Assembly: GCF_945859685.1 (NCBI RefSeq)
Contig: NC_079147.1
Location: 65,936,946-66,000,945 of the forward strand
Reading direction: 5' to 3'
DNA from: Eupeodes corollae
Lineage: Eukaryota; Arthropoda; Insecta; Diptera; Syrphidae
DNA: 64,000 nucleotides
Shown: positions 47,201 through 59,229 of the stretch, piece by piece
How the letters are laid out: each line of letters starts with the position of its first letter
Position numbering within the stretch: position 1 is the stretch's first letter
Notes under the pieces: generated by a model
What the model saw: only the letters and a program-made list of their open reading frames with translations
Told to the model about the DNA's origin: nothing
The model's database searches: none
Program-made: the position numbers and the translations under genes

Positions 47201-47433
47201 TAGGTGACTTTAGATCTTTTCCCTATTCATGGACACAAAAAAAAATTTCATCTTCTTAGGAAAAACCGCCATTAAACTTGTATTTATCAACTTAATACAA
47301 TACTTCGTTTTTTACAATACAAACTTAACACATACCTCATTCATTCCACATTTGGTTTTTCCAAGGGTTTGAAAAATATCGTCAAATAAAAAAACGAAAA
47401 AAGCTTGTCCCAAATCATCTGACACGAAGTGTA

Positions 47434-49268
47434 TTTATATGTTCATTGCATCAGCAGCGTCAAAAATAATGCAAAAAAATACCCCCTGATGACGTTGCTT
47501 TACCGATGCTGATTTTGATCCTTTGGGGGTACTCCAGGATAACACGATGATGATGGTATTCGTGAAAAAAACACCTGCTTCAAGAATGCACATACATTTC
47601 TGCATTCAACCCCCAAATGATTAGAGTTTTTTTCCACGATATAGAGGGTGGTAAGATGGCATCCAGCTCCATCTGTTGACGATGTTGAACTAACACATCC
47701 ATCATCATCATCAAGCCATCAACAACATACATCATTTTGAGTTGCTCCTTGTCTAATTAGAGCGCGCACTAAAGTTTCGCTGGGATTTGGCTTTAGCTTT
47801 AGCTTTGGCTTGAAATTTTTGTGTAAATGTTAGGGCTAGGGGTCTCCTTCTCTTTTTGAGCCGTTAATTAAAAGTCATCACCAAAGAAGCGAGCGCAACT
47901 GAAACTCGAATAAAAAAAATATAAAATCTACTCAAAGAAAAAGGATTTTGTTTTCTTTTTTTGAATTTTGTTGTCTTAAATCGAGGCTTGTCACCCTGTC
48001 ATTTTTATCTTTGAAATTCTATAGCCCATAGTGCAGGAGGTACCTTACCTTTATATATACAATATAATACTCTTGTTGTTCAAAGCTGATTTCTGCTCAT
48101 TTAAGTTGGAGGGGAGGGGTGGGGGATGGTACTGTATGCAGGTAAATGACATACACATTTCGGTGCATAAATTATTCCAGCGGAAAAAAATTAGATACAA
48201 AGGAAAACCCTAACCCATCGGATAATGAAGGATGCACGATGTTAGCAACTCGTATATATCCCCGTTAACCTACCTTGAGCGATTGAATTGCCAAAAATAA
48301 ACTAAAACACAAAAATTGTATGATTAAAAAATGCTTCGCAAAACTACACTTAGGTTGACGAAAAAATGTTAAAACAAAAAATTAGATGCAAACGCTTTTC
48401 AAAGGACTCTATAAAATGTAGGAATGTGCATTAAGGACCTACGCCATTCTTTATGCTTATACGTGTACGCTGATGTTTGTAGGTACCCCGTATAAACTCG
48501 GGTACGAATAAAAAAAAATGTTTAAGTGCTGAATTTTTCCTTTCTTCACATTTTATTTTTCCTATTTTCTTCATTGTTTATCACTCATCCTTGAAAAAAT
48601 CAAAAATAAAAAACAAAACCCAAAAGCTCAAGTGGAAAATGCATCTTGTATACCTTACCTTACCTACTCTACTATACTATATGCTACGTGAATGTGCGGG
48701 ACAATCACCTTTAGGACGGGGACGAGAAAAATGATGTCGTGGAAACCCTTTCCTTCATATGGAAGGTACTATATTATGCCAAAGTAATGAATTCTCGTCG
48801 GTTTTTGGTTTATTTAAGAGACATTTCTTTTATTAAGAAGTATAAAAAAACAACAACAACAAAATTAAAAAAAAAGGAACAAAATATTAATGTATATGTG
48901 TATATATGGAATGTGTGTGCACCTTTATTCGTATCTTTTGTTAATGACAGCACTGGCACTGAGTACATTCGGATATGAGTAAGAAGCACTTTTGTTTTAA
49001 GAAATTCTGTGTTGGCAGCCTTAATATTTACTAACTACAGCATAAAGTTAATATGTATGTAGGTGAAATGGTTTTTGAAAGCGTTTTTTGTTACTTTACA
49101 CTCATAATAGATTTATTTTAATTTTTTTTTATATTTCATGCTTACATTTTTTGCTCATGCTTATTTGACATTTCTTTTATATATGTACAGTGTGATTAAA
49201 AAATATCTTAGAGTACCTATTTAAGAAATCGGAAAGCAACAATTGGGGAAAGTTTCATTGACCTCGTT
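47434..49268. other. Gene-free host-like stretch
   Basis: It has simple-sequence patches such as CATCATCATCATC (47700) and otherwise AT-rich non-coding sequence. No gene was seen. Confidence 0.4.
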
Positions 49269-49269
49269 T

Positions 49270-49620
49270 TATCCACTGAACAACAAAAAACAAAGAGGCT
49301 GCGATTCGACCCACACTGATAACTTCCCATCCCGCCTGTCGATTTGTCTTGCTCAAAAGTTTGCAGGTTTTTGTGTTCTGTTAGGAAAGTTGTCAGTTGA
49401 ATTATTCTTACAAATTTTAAAAACTACCAACAATATCTTGCATATAATGAAATAGTTTTATTCCAAAATCTATTTTTGTTAACGATATTTTTAGTCGAAA
49501 ACCAGTTTTTTCGTACTATTTTTGTAGATTTTATTTTTTTTATGAAAGAATTAACTGTTCGGTTCTTATAAAAAATTACTGAATATCCAATAATATTTTC
49601 TGTGAGATACAATGGTTTAT
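49270..49620 (+). repeat. Hairpin-ended AT-rich element, left-end fragment
   Basis: It starts AAAGAGGCTGCGATTCGACCC, followed by the inner TAACTTCCCAT (49319-49329), then diverged sequence related to 37390-37560 in reverse. It lacks the tandem array and the right end. Confidence 0.65.
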
Positions 49621-49724
49621 ATTCATAGATGTTTGCAGTAACTCTTGCTAACTTGTTACTAAGCAAGTACAGAGTTTAGTCTATTTATAAATAAATTTAA
49701 ACCTAAGTTTAGAGCTAAGTCTGT

Positions 49725-52136
49725 ACTTACTTACTTACTTAAGGTGGCGCTACAGTCCGGGGCGGACCCGGGCCTCAACCAACATGCTTCTCCAGCCAGC
49801 TTGGTCCCTAGCTAGCTGTCTCCAGTTTCGCACGCCAAGTTGGTTGAGGTCCTCTCCCACCTGGGTGCGCCACCTGAGTCGCGGTCTTCCTCTACTGCGC
49901 CGTCCCTCGGGATTGGATTCGAAGACCTTCCGGGCTGGAGCGTTGATAACCATCCGCGCCATCTAAGCTGTTGGACTTTAATTCTGCTAACTATAGGTCA
50001 GTGTCGCTATACAACCCGTACAGCTCGTCGTTATATCTTCTCCTCCATTCTCCATCTATGCGTACGGGACCAAAAATAACCCGAAGAATTTTTTTCTCGA
50101 AGTATCCTAAGACGCTCTCAACTTTCTTTGACAGGGTCCAGGCCTCAGCGCCATAAATGAGAACCGGCATGATGAGTGTCTTAAAGATGGTGATTTTACA
50201 TGCTCGAGAGACGACTTTTTTGATGACAGCATATACTTGGTCTTGCCCTCATTGACTACTTAACCCGCTTCCGTCGCAATGCTCAAAAACGCACCACTGC
50301 ACTGACATCACGCTTTGATCTTCCAATTATGTCAATATCATCTGCGTATCCGAGTAATTGGATGGACCTCTTGAAGATTGTGCCTCTCGTGTTGACAGTT
50401 GAGTTTTGCACAATTCTTTCCAGAACAATGTTGAAGAAGTCGCATGACAGTGCATCGCCTTGTCTAAAACCTTTTTTGACATCAAATGCATCGGTAAGAT
50501 CTTTTCCGACCTTGATAGATCAGCGTGCATTCTCCATCGTCATTCTGCACAAACGGAAAAGTTTGACAGGGATGCCAAAACTAGACATTGCTCGGTAGAG
50601 CTCTTCCCTATAGATGCTGTCATACGCGGCTTTAAAATCGAAAAAAAAAAAAATTGGATAGTATTGAACGTAGAGCATTTAGATTGATTGGTGATATTAC
50701 CATCATAAGTTCATTTACGTCACTTGAACATCGTCGAAATGTTTCTTGTCTCACGCTTTTTTACCGTTATTTTAATGGTTCATGCTCTAGAGAAATAGCC
50801 AGCTGCATTCCTCCCCTTAAACAGTTTAACCGTAATACTCGCGCTTCTAGCAATTCTCATCAATATACCCTCGAGCCCATCTTCGGTCGAACTGTAAAGT
50901 ACAGAGATTCGTTCTTTAGCCGTACTATGCGAATGTGGAATGCCTTGCCACACTCTGTCTTTCCCAGCTATTGCAATATTCAGGAATTCAAAACCAATGT
51001 GCACTGACATCTCAGGTTGTTGACGAATGGCTTCAGACGTTCACATAATACGGCAGAGAGGATCTTATACGCAATGTTGAGGAAACTGATGCCTCTGTAG
51101 TTGGCGCAGTTTAAAGGGTCTCCTTTCTTATGTATCGGGCAAACTATGCTGAGATTCCACTCATCGTGCATGCTTTCTTCCGACCATATTTTTTCGCCTG
51201 CTGCTTTGAATAGTTCGACAGCGATGTCGTCAGCTCCAGCAGCTTTGTTTCAGTTTAGTAAAGATATAGCTATTTTCACTTTGTTGAGGTCAGGTAGGCG
51301 GAATAGTTGAGTGGTTCTATCTCCCTTACAGCGGAATTCGGTTAGTCATCGCCGTTATATAATTTGGAGAAGTGATCTTTCCATATTCTCAGCATCGAAT
51401 GCGGTTCTACTACGATGTTCCCCTGATCGTCTTTACAGGCTTCGGTTTGTGGCTGGTTTTTTTGGAAGGTTTTTTTACGAACCTCATTCCTGTTGTGACA
51501 TCCCTCTATCTCCTCGATCGCGCGCTTCTCATGCTCTCTTTTTTTCCATCTGAGAAGCCGGTGTTCCTCTCTCCTCTTCTGCTCGTAGAGCTCGCGAGCA
51601 GCTCTAGGCCTTTTGTGCAGCACCGTTTTGTATTCCTCTTGTTTCGCTGCGTGCGCTTGCCGGCATTCGTCGTCAAACCAGGAGTTTCGCTGTGGTGGCC
51701 GTGTGAAACCTAGCACTTCAGAGGCAGCATCTCTGATGGCTGCAAGGCAATGTTGCCACTGGTTTTCAATGCTTAAGGTTATTAGAGGCTCGATCGGAAA
51801 AGGACATGGCAGTCTCTTGCAATTGTAGCCGTCTAACGTCGAATCTTCTCACAGTACTTCCTTGTTTTGGCTTGGATCGGGATATCTGTAGCCGTACCTT
51901 GGCTACATCGAAGTAGTGGTCCGAGTCAATGTTGGCCTCTCGGAATGTTCGGATATTCTGGATACTAGAGAAGTGTCGTGCGTCGATCGCAATGTGGTCA
52001 ATCTGGTTGACGGTAGATTGATCAGGAGATTTCCATGTCCCCTTGTGGATATTAAGATGCGTGAACTGCGTACTAGCTGCCAGAACATCTCGCCCCGCAG
52101 CGCGAGACTATTGCAAAAGTTCGTACCAAACAGCAT
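49725..52136 (-). pseudogene. RTE-like LINE copy (d), broken
   Basis: The 3' end on the plus strand is ACTTACTTACTTACTTAAGG (49725-49744), i.e. an (AAGT)n tail. Minus-strand landmarks: the 3' domain ARKVFESNPEGRRSRGRPRLRW (about 49920; quoted within limits as ARKVFESNPEG and RRSRGRPRLRW), the RT region to 51170 with MHDEWNLSIVCPIHKKGDPL and YRGISFLNIAYKILSAVL, the linker 51716-51342 with RNSWFDDECRQAHAAKQEE, and the end of the endonuclease to 52136. A foreign LINE segment (50645-51008) replaces about 115 bases of the RT. Confidence 0.82.
50645..51008 (+). pseudogene. jockey/CR1-like LINE C-terminus inside RTE-like copy (d)
   Basis: Plus strand: LDSIERRAFRLIGDITIISS, FTSLEHRRNVSCLTLFYRYF, NTRASSNSHQYTLEPIFGRT and RMWNALPHSVFPSYCNIQEF, the conserved C-terminal domain seen also at 33370-33500. 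It ends with a stop at 51005-51007. An A run (50640-50653) precedes it. The frame is open, unlike its surroundings, so this piece is younger or less decayed. Confidence 0.8.
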
Positions 52137-53328
52137 TGAATTTTCAAATGAATGCATTGCAATCATTTATTATTCGCAAAGCAGCGCCGAAAGTTATCAA
52201 AAGAACTCATCAACTTCAAGCTAAACAGCAATGGTTTGATAATGATTGTAGCCAAGCGAAAGATAAGGTATTTGCTTTTCTTAAGCTATTTTGAAAGTAA
52301 GATACCTGTTATTTTAAACAAGAGAATATCAAAGAAAAAGCGACGTTCAAAGAAATCTGTTCGATTAAGAAAGCTCAATACTACGGAGAAAAAGCACAGA
52401 TCATAATTAGGAGTAGAAATACTATAGAGTTTTGGAAAGCGATTCGTATTTTAAATGGATCAAAGCTTAGGATTGGTATAAACATACCAACATCGGATTT
52501 AAAAATACATTTTCAATTCCTTGTAAATGTAGAGAAGTCAGCTCTACGTTTTCAGTATTGCGTCATTTACATCAACGATCAAAAAACTGATCAGCCTTTC
52601 CCAATTACTGAACTAAGAGCATTACTTGTTGAAATGAAGAAAGCCAAAACGCCTGGAGAAGATAAAATCCCTCGCGAATTTTATAAGTATTGTTCTGACG
52701 ATTTTGCCAACTGTCTTTTACATCAGCTGAACGAGTTGTATGAAAATGATCATATCCCTCCATGCTTTGAATCATCTGTTATTCTTCCAGTTTTCAAAAA
52801 AGGAAACCAAAACGTGGTTAAAAACTATAGAGGGATTTCACTCCTTAATACAATCCGCAAGATATTTGTTAGTATTTTGTATAAGCACTTAACCAATTTT
52901 GTTGAGGACCATCAGATACTAAGTGAATTTCAAGCTGGCTTTCGTCAAGGATATTCCACTGTGGATCAAATTTTTACACTTAGTACTATTGTCGATATCA
53001 AACGCACTCAGAGTAAAAAAGTTTATGCTCCTTTTTTATATACTTTAAATCCACATTTGACAGAGTTGATAGAGATTTAATGTTTTATTAACTATCGGTA
53101 TTAGGTCTACCACTTAAAATGTGGAAAACACTAAAAAAAATGTAAACAAATTGCTCAGCAAAAGTTTGTTGCGGGAACTCGATGCCTGAAAGTTTTTTGA
53201 CTATTATGGGATTGAGGCAAGTATGTATCTTGAGCACACTACTGTTCTCCCTCTTCCTTGATGATATAGTTTGTTCTTTAAACGGTGGGATTGATATACG
53301 AGGCAGTCTAATCAAAGCCTTGATGTAT
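52137..53328 (+). pseudogene. LINE fragment, endonuclease-RT linker and RT palm start
   Basis: Plus strand: QQWFDNDCSQAKDKVFAFLK (52230), then frame changes, then 52634-53030 open: KKAKTPGEDKIPREFYKY, ILPVFKKGNQNVVKNYRGIS and EFQAGFRQGYSTVDQIFTL. Frame changes follow before FKSTFDRVDRDL (first RT Asp) and LFSLFLDDIVCSLNGGIDI. It stops at ALMYV, just where YADD would follow, and meets a hairpin-element fragment. It differs from the RTE-like family on either side. Confidence 0.77.
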
Positions 53329-53329
53329 G

Positions 53330-53549
53330 TATGATTTTTATCAAAATTTTATCTAATGTTAAAAACAATATTACTTATAAGATAAAATTAGTTTGAAGCC
53401 AATATTTCAAATTTTTGAAAAGATATTTGGGTCGAAAATCAATTTTTACCAACTTTTATTAATTTTTTTTAGGTTTTTATTTTTTGTAAAAAAACTGTCA
53501 ATTCGATTTTTCTCAACATTTTTCAGATATTGAAAACAATATTTCTTAT
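53330..53549 (+). repeat. Hairpin-ended AT-rich element fragment, left of RTE-like copy (e)
   Basis: About one and a half tandem units ending at AACAATATTTCTTATA, where the (AAGT)n tail of copy (e) begins. Its right-hand partner may be 56588-56880. Confidence 0.7.
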
Positions 53550-56500
53550 ACTTACTTACTTACTTAAGGTGGCGCTACACCTGATCCGCGGTCTTCCTCT
53601 ACTGCGCTGTCCTGGGGTGTTGGGTTCGAAGACTTTCCGGGCCGGAGCATTGGTTTCCATGCGCTCTACGTGACCCAGCCATCTTAATCGTTGGACTTTT
53701 ACCCTTTTGGCTAAGTCTACGGCGCTGTACAGCCCGTACAGCTCGTCGTTCCATCCTCTCCTCCACTCCCCTTCGATGCATACGGGACCGTAGATCACAC
53801 GAAGAACTTTTGTCTCAAAACGACCCAAGGTGCTTTTATCCACTTTTGTCATAGTCCATGCTTCTGCAACGTATAGCAGGACGTGGATGATAAGGGTCTT
53901 ATTATAGCAACACCTTGGTCCCTTGAGAGAGGACTTTACTACTCAATCGCTTTCTTAGTCCAAAGAAACAGTGGTTAGCAAGAGTTATTCTTCATTTGAT
54001 CTCAGGGCTGGTTTTGTTTTCTGCGTTTACAGCGGAGCCTAGTTAGACGAAGTTCTTGACTACCTCAAAGTTACGTCTATCGATGGTGACGTTTTGACCA
54101 AGACGTCCTTTCTTGACGACAGCATGTACTTTGTTTTGCCCTCATTAACCGTTAAACCCATTTTTTCAACCTCTTTCTCAATACTCACAAAAGTACCATC
54201 ACGCTGGGTTCTTCTGATTATGTCAATGTCATCAGCATATGCTAGTAATTGGACAGACTTTTGAAAGATAGTGCCTCTAGTGTTGACATGTGAGCTCTGC
54301 ACTATTCTTTCAAGTACGATGTTAACCCTAGAAAGATAACCATATTTTATAGACCATAAGAGATACACATGATTTATACGTCGATTCAACGTAGGTCATC
54401 TTTCTAGGGTTAAGAAAATCGTATGGCAGCGCAATACCTTGTTCTAAATTTTTTTTGACACCGAAAGTTTTACTAAGTTGTTTCGAATCTTTATGAAGCA
54501 GCGTGAATTCTCCATGGTCATCCTGCGCAAACGGACTAGTTTGGCAGGGATGCCAAAACTAGACTTGGCTCTATACAGCTCGTCCCTGTAGATGCTGTCA
54601 TATGCGGCCTTGAAATCGATGAAAAGATCGTGGGTGGCGATTTGGTGTTCTTGGGTTTTTTCCAGGAACTGTAGTAAGATTAATATTTAATCGACTGTAG
54701 ACTTTCCTGGTCTAAAACCACACTGATAAGGACTTATCAGGTTGTTGACGATGGGCTTTAGACGTTCACATATTACGGCAGAGACGATTTTATAAGCGAT
54801 GTTAAGTAGACTGATGCCTCTATAGTTGGTGCAGTTTAGGGGGTCTCCTTTTTTTCAGGATCGGAAAAACAATACTGAAGTTCCATTCATCGGGCATGCT
54901 TTCTTCCGACCATATCTTACAGATAAGTTGATGCATGCTCCTAGCCAACTTATCTCCAGCTGCTTTAAAGAGCTCGGCATTTAAGCCATCTGCTCCAGCG
55001 GGTTTATTAGACTTCAGCTTAGATATGGCAATATTTACTTCGTCTAAGTCCGGAGAACGGGATTGATGGCTTTCGTCGTCTATATTGAATGGATCATCCT
55101 GCCTGACAGCAGAATTCAGTTCGTCGTCCACGTTATACAGTCTGCAGAAGTGGTCATTCCATATCCTCAGCATTGACTGCTGTTCCACTTTAGTCTTTGC
55201 AGGCTTCGGTTCTGTGTACCTGTGAATTTCGTTTCACCTGTTCATAAAACTTTCAAACTTCATTCCTGCTTTTAAACCTTCTTTTCTCATGCTTCTTCTC
55301 ATGCTCTCTCTTTTTTCTTCTGAGAAGTCGGCGTTCCCCTCTCCTCTTCCGCTCATAGAGCTCATGAGCAGCTCTCGTCCTTTTATGCAGCGCCGCTTTG
55401 CGTGCCTGTTGTTTGGCTGCATTTGCTTGCCGACATTCCTCATCAAACCGGGATTCCTTGTTGGTGGTTGTTTAATACCCAGCACATCATAGGTGGCTTC
55501 TCTGATTGCATCTTGGCAATGTTGCCACTGGTTTTCGATACATTGTGTTGGCGGCAGGGAACTTCGAGAGATGTTACTTGTAACTCGGCGATTGTAGCCG
55601 TTAGACGTTGTACCTTCTCCCAGCACCTCCCTGTTTTGCCTTGGGTCTGGAAATCCAAAGTGTTAACTTGGCTACAACGAGGTAGTGGTTCGAGTCGATG
55701 TTGGCTCCTCGGAAAATTCGTACGTCCATAATGCTGGAAGCGTGTCTGGCGTCGATCGCAATGGGGTCAATCTGGTTGACGGTAGACCAAGTTCCTTTGT
55801 GGATGTTGAGGTGTGGAAAAAGCGTACTGGCTACCATGACGTTTCGCATCGCAGCAAAATCTATGAGCCTGAATCCGTTGTCGGAAGTGTTGTCGTGCAG
55901 GCTGTGCTTCCCGATTATTCCACCAAAGATGTCTTCCCTTCCTAGCTTGGCATTAAAATCGCCACAGGACTATTTTAATATCGTAGCTAGGGCACTGCTC
56001 ATATGTTTTTTCTAGCAGCTCGAAGAACTTATTTTGGTGTTGTCGTCTTTCTCTTCTGTGGGGACATGCGCGCATATCAGGCTAATGTTGCCGAATTAAG
56101 CCTTGATGCGTATGGTCATGAGGCGCTCATTGATGCACCTATAGCTCAAGACTTCTTGCATAAGTCTGGCTCCAATGACTATGCCTTATCCAAATAAGCG
56201 CTGTTGGTTTTCGTGGGAGCAGTCACCATAATAAATATAGGAGTTTTTCATCCTCTTTGTGCCCGATCCATCCCATCGCAGTTCCTGGATGGCGGTGATA
56301 TCTGCTTTATAGCGGTCTAGGGCCTCCGCTAATTCTTTGGCTGCACGTGGTCTGTTAAGGGACCTAGCATTCCACCTTACTGGAACTGTAGACGCCACCG
56401 TTCATTCCATCTCGGAAATTCCTCCGCTGCCGTCTGGATAATTACAGGTGCCTAAGTGGAAACACCTCTCCCCACCTCTCTCGTTTGCTGCCAGGAAGGT

Positions 56501-56587
56501 GAGAGTAGGAGTTGATAGACAGAGGTTGGTTTTGATAAAAACCTGTGGACGCTTGTGTGCTCTTGATTGCACATGTCTACCATTTGA
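53550..56587 (-). pseudogene. RTE-like LINE copy (e), near full length, broken
   Basis: From the (AAGT)n tail (53549-53566) to 5' UTR-like sequence ending about 56587. Minus-strand landmarks: endonuclease start VRWNARSLNRPRAAKEL and ADITAIQELRWDGSG (56380-56260), linker RNPGLM...QPNNRHAKRR (55450), RT start SKLKSNKPAGADGLNAELF and MPDEWNFSIVFPILKK (55020-54850), LLAYADDIDII (54245-54215, catalytic box), MGLTVNEGKTKYMLSS, and the 3' domain LGRFETKVLRVIYGPV and RLRWLGHVERME (53830-53650). Several frameshifts are present. A piggyBac-type micro-element sits at 54326. The clade label is tentative. Confidence 0.82.
54326..54409. mobile_element. piggyBac-type micro-element (84 bp MITE)
   Basis: It is flanked by TTAA at 54322-54325 and 54410-54413. 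The 16-bp inverted ends are CCCTAGAAAGATAACC and, reversed, CCCTAGAAAGATGACC, one mismatch, starting with the CCCTAGAAAGAT known from piggyBac transposons. It has no coding capacity. The homologous site in copy (f), 63362-63365, has a single TTAA and no insert. Confidence 0.93.
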
Positions 56588-56880
56588 ACATCCACGTCAC
56601 AATTTACTATATTATTAAATTTAATTAAAATCTCTAGCATTATTTGTTCAATTGTTTTGAAAACCATTACTGCATCTTTCTGCATTATTATCTGTATAAC
56701 TAAATTTATTTGAAATCGATATATCTGCTGGTTCTTGAGATATGGTCGACGAAAAAAGTTATCATGAATGTCCAAGCGCAAGGACGAACGAACGTAACCT
56801 CTCTAAAAACTTTTGATTTAGATTGTTGAGACCTTAAAATGTCGAGTAATGTCAAAATGTCCATTTCGGCAAATCTAAAG
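56588..56880 (+). repeat. Hairpin-ended AT-rich element, right-part fragment without hairpin
   Basis: It matches 6910-7295 of the long copy (CACGTCACAAT…, TGCATCTTTCTGC, TTATCTGTATAAC, GGTTCTTGAGATATGG, then the CGAACGAACG run and TGTCGAG). The terminal hairpin is lost. Confidence 0.65.
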
Positions 56881-59229
56881 GAGTACAAAAATATCATATT
56901 GGACGTAAAAAAGGCTTTATATGATATCAAACAATTTTTTACTATCTTAATTTTTTTTAAATACAAAAACTATCAGAAGTTTTTTGAAAAAAATATGTCC
57001 AAATTAAAACTGAGACAAAAAACCTTGTCCAATCCTTAAAAAAATAAGGACAACATTGCATGAGTGAATGTCCGAAAGTTTACCTAACACAACAATCCCT
57101 TTTTTAAGCTAGAATAGTGAATACACCTAACAAATAATAATACTTGATTAGCTTAAGATACGCAAGCACAGAATTAGAATAGATAAGCTTATTAACAAAC
57201 TTTTTCCACATTTGTCAACAAATTTTGAGGTTAAGAAGAAGGATTTCAAACCATGTGAAATTATCACTCACCAAAAACAAAAATAAAAACAATTTTTTCG
57301 AATTTATCAAATTAACAGTAGTTCTTATACAAATATACATTGACAAAAACTGAAGCAACATCTTCCTCATTTTTCGGTCATTTATGTCAGATATGCGAGT
57401 ATTGTATATTTTGTACCAATGAGTTAATTAACTGATTTGAACAACAATTCCAATAAGAACTTCTCTCATGTTACGTGACCATCGAATTCAATTCGTACAT
57501 AATCAAAGTACCTTAGCCAAAAATACATAAGCCCCCTTCATCCCCTCCCTATGATGCCCATTTCTATTTCACCACCATAGCATAGTAAAGTAATATCAAA
57601 ATAACGGAGAGCATTTATTCCAGGTTTTACTTTTAATTGTGATTACAATTAAAGCGAGTCCTTTGTACATACACTAAACTAAACATCTATAGAAAGTGGA
57701 GACAAAGGATAAATACAATATCTGCACAAACACATAGATGGTTAGATATTGTTAAGAAAAAAGCCAATATACCTTTTCCGTACATGAGGAGAAGTCTTAA
57801 TTCGTTTATTTTAGTTTTTTTTCTTTTGCAAAACTAGAGTTTATCTTGATATAAATTCAAACGTGACCAGAATCTGGAATTCCCCGTTCTATCTGTCTAA
57901 TCAGAGACCCCACATGTCAGCTAAGTCACCCTTTTTCTCGTCGCCCATACGACGACGAGCCTTAGCTTCTAAACTTCTAATGCACTCGTGCTCGGTCATT
58001 GCTTTAATGCTTTAAGGGAGTGCCACACCAGCAAGAGAGAGAGAGTGAAGAAGCATCATCATCGTTGTTATCGTCGTCATCGTCCTGTAGTCGTAGTCGT
58101 CCTTGAAACAAGCCCAGGCAAATAAGACCTCAACAAAGAAGGCAAAGCATTTCGCAATTTTCATTGTTGTTGTTGGAGTTATTATTACAAAAAGTTGCTC
58201 CACAAACACACATGATCCGAAAAGGAATGGTTTTTCAATTTTCCATAAAAAAGGATACCGAATGTCCTTACAGTCTTCTGAGTGTTGATATTTTCTGATG
58301 CCGTTTCCTTTCCTTTGCTTTCGTTTTCTTTTTTTTTTGCTTTCGTTTTAAATGCGTGAGCCTTGTCGACGCTTTTCGTCCTTAAAAATTTAAGGGAAGA
58401 AAATTTCTTACTCATGCGGCGGCAATTTGTGGGAGCTTTTCCTTATTATGTATGTTTTGTTTTTTTTTTCCTTTTTTTGAATTGTTGTTGAGCAAGGATG
58501 ACAGAAAAGGAAAATTAAAATTCTTAACATGTTATCATTCTACACATTCTCGTAATATTATTGTTGAGAAACCATCATCGAAAGAGAGAGGAAAAAAGGA
58601 TAAAGCAGCAAAGCCAGAGTCAGAGTCAAAGTCAGAGCACAACCAGAAACCCAGTAAAGCGTACTGAAATAAGTACTGAATGGGTCTTGCCTTAACGGGA
58701 GCACGCATCTAAACAAAGGACTGACAGAATGGCTGTTAAAATAAATAATATAATAATATTTTAGCTTTGCTTGGAAATATGTAAATTGTTTCGCAATAAA
58801 AAGGGTTAGTGTTCTTTTAGACATACATACATACATAAGAGCACTCGTACTCATATTTAAAATATAGGAATGTTCTCTTTTTGGAAAATGTTTTGAATTT
58901 ATATTTTTAAGAAGAATTTACTTTGCTGAATCATGGTTTTGAAGAACACGATTCACACTTTATGCTGAATTTCTTTTCTTTTTTCAGACATGATCAAATT
59001 TAAGACCAATGCTGTGGGGGTAATTTTAGTAATCGGAGTATGTTTTATCCAAGTGAAGAAATGGAGGGAAGTTATGATTTAGTCAACATTGCGTCAAGGT
59101 TACCAAATTTTCACACCTTCCATAACATCTGGGGGTATAAGAGGCAGAAAAGAGAGTGTTAACAAAAGTTCATGGCAAAGGAAACTGAGGATAAATTAAA
59201 AAATATTTTTGATATATTGTTTTATTTGA
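56881..59229. other. Gene-free host-like stretch
   Basis: AT-rich, with a GAGAGAGAGAGAG run at 58035 and trinucleotide-rich CATCATCATCGTTG (58054). Open frames of 60-109 codons here have low-complexity translations and no domains. Confidence 0.4.

Larger units (their letters stand above)
39307..47431 (-). mobile_element. Tc3-like transposon with long inverted repeats, host of nested insertions
   Basis: The outer ends are inverted copies: left CACTTCGAGGCACATGAAT…GGGACAAGCTTTTTT (39307-39345), right, read on the minus strand, CACTTCGTGTCAGATGATT…GGGACAAGC (47431-47400). The match continues, with gaps, through TTTGACGATATTTTTC, TACAAGTTTAATGGC and AAAGATCTAAA to about 39505, so each arm is some 200-230 bp. 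TA borders the right end (47432-47433), with AA at the left. A split transposase lies between. Subtracting the LINE (1.45 kb) and the Gypsy element (5.15 kb) leaves about 1.5 kb, normal for a Tc1/Tc3 element. Confidence 0.75.

Noticed and set aside
51372..51713. 113-codon plus-strand frame rich in Leu/Phe, resembling a membrane protein
   Set aside because: Antisense to the RTE-like linker; the hydrophobic look comes from the Glu/Lys-rich sense strand.
55402..55731. 109-codon plus-strand frame
   Set aside because: Antisense to RTE-like copy (e).
58012..58209. Minus-strand 65-codon frame with Thr/Met repeats
   Set aside because: It is the translation of simple trinucleotide repeats (CATCATCATCG and similar).
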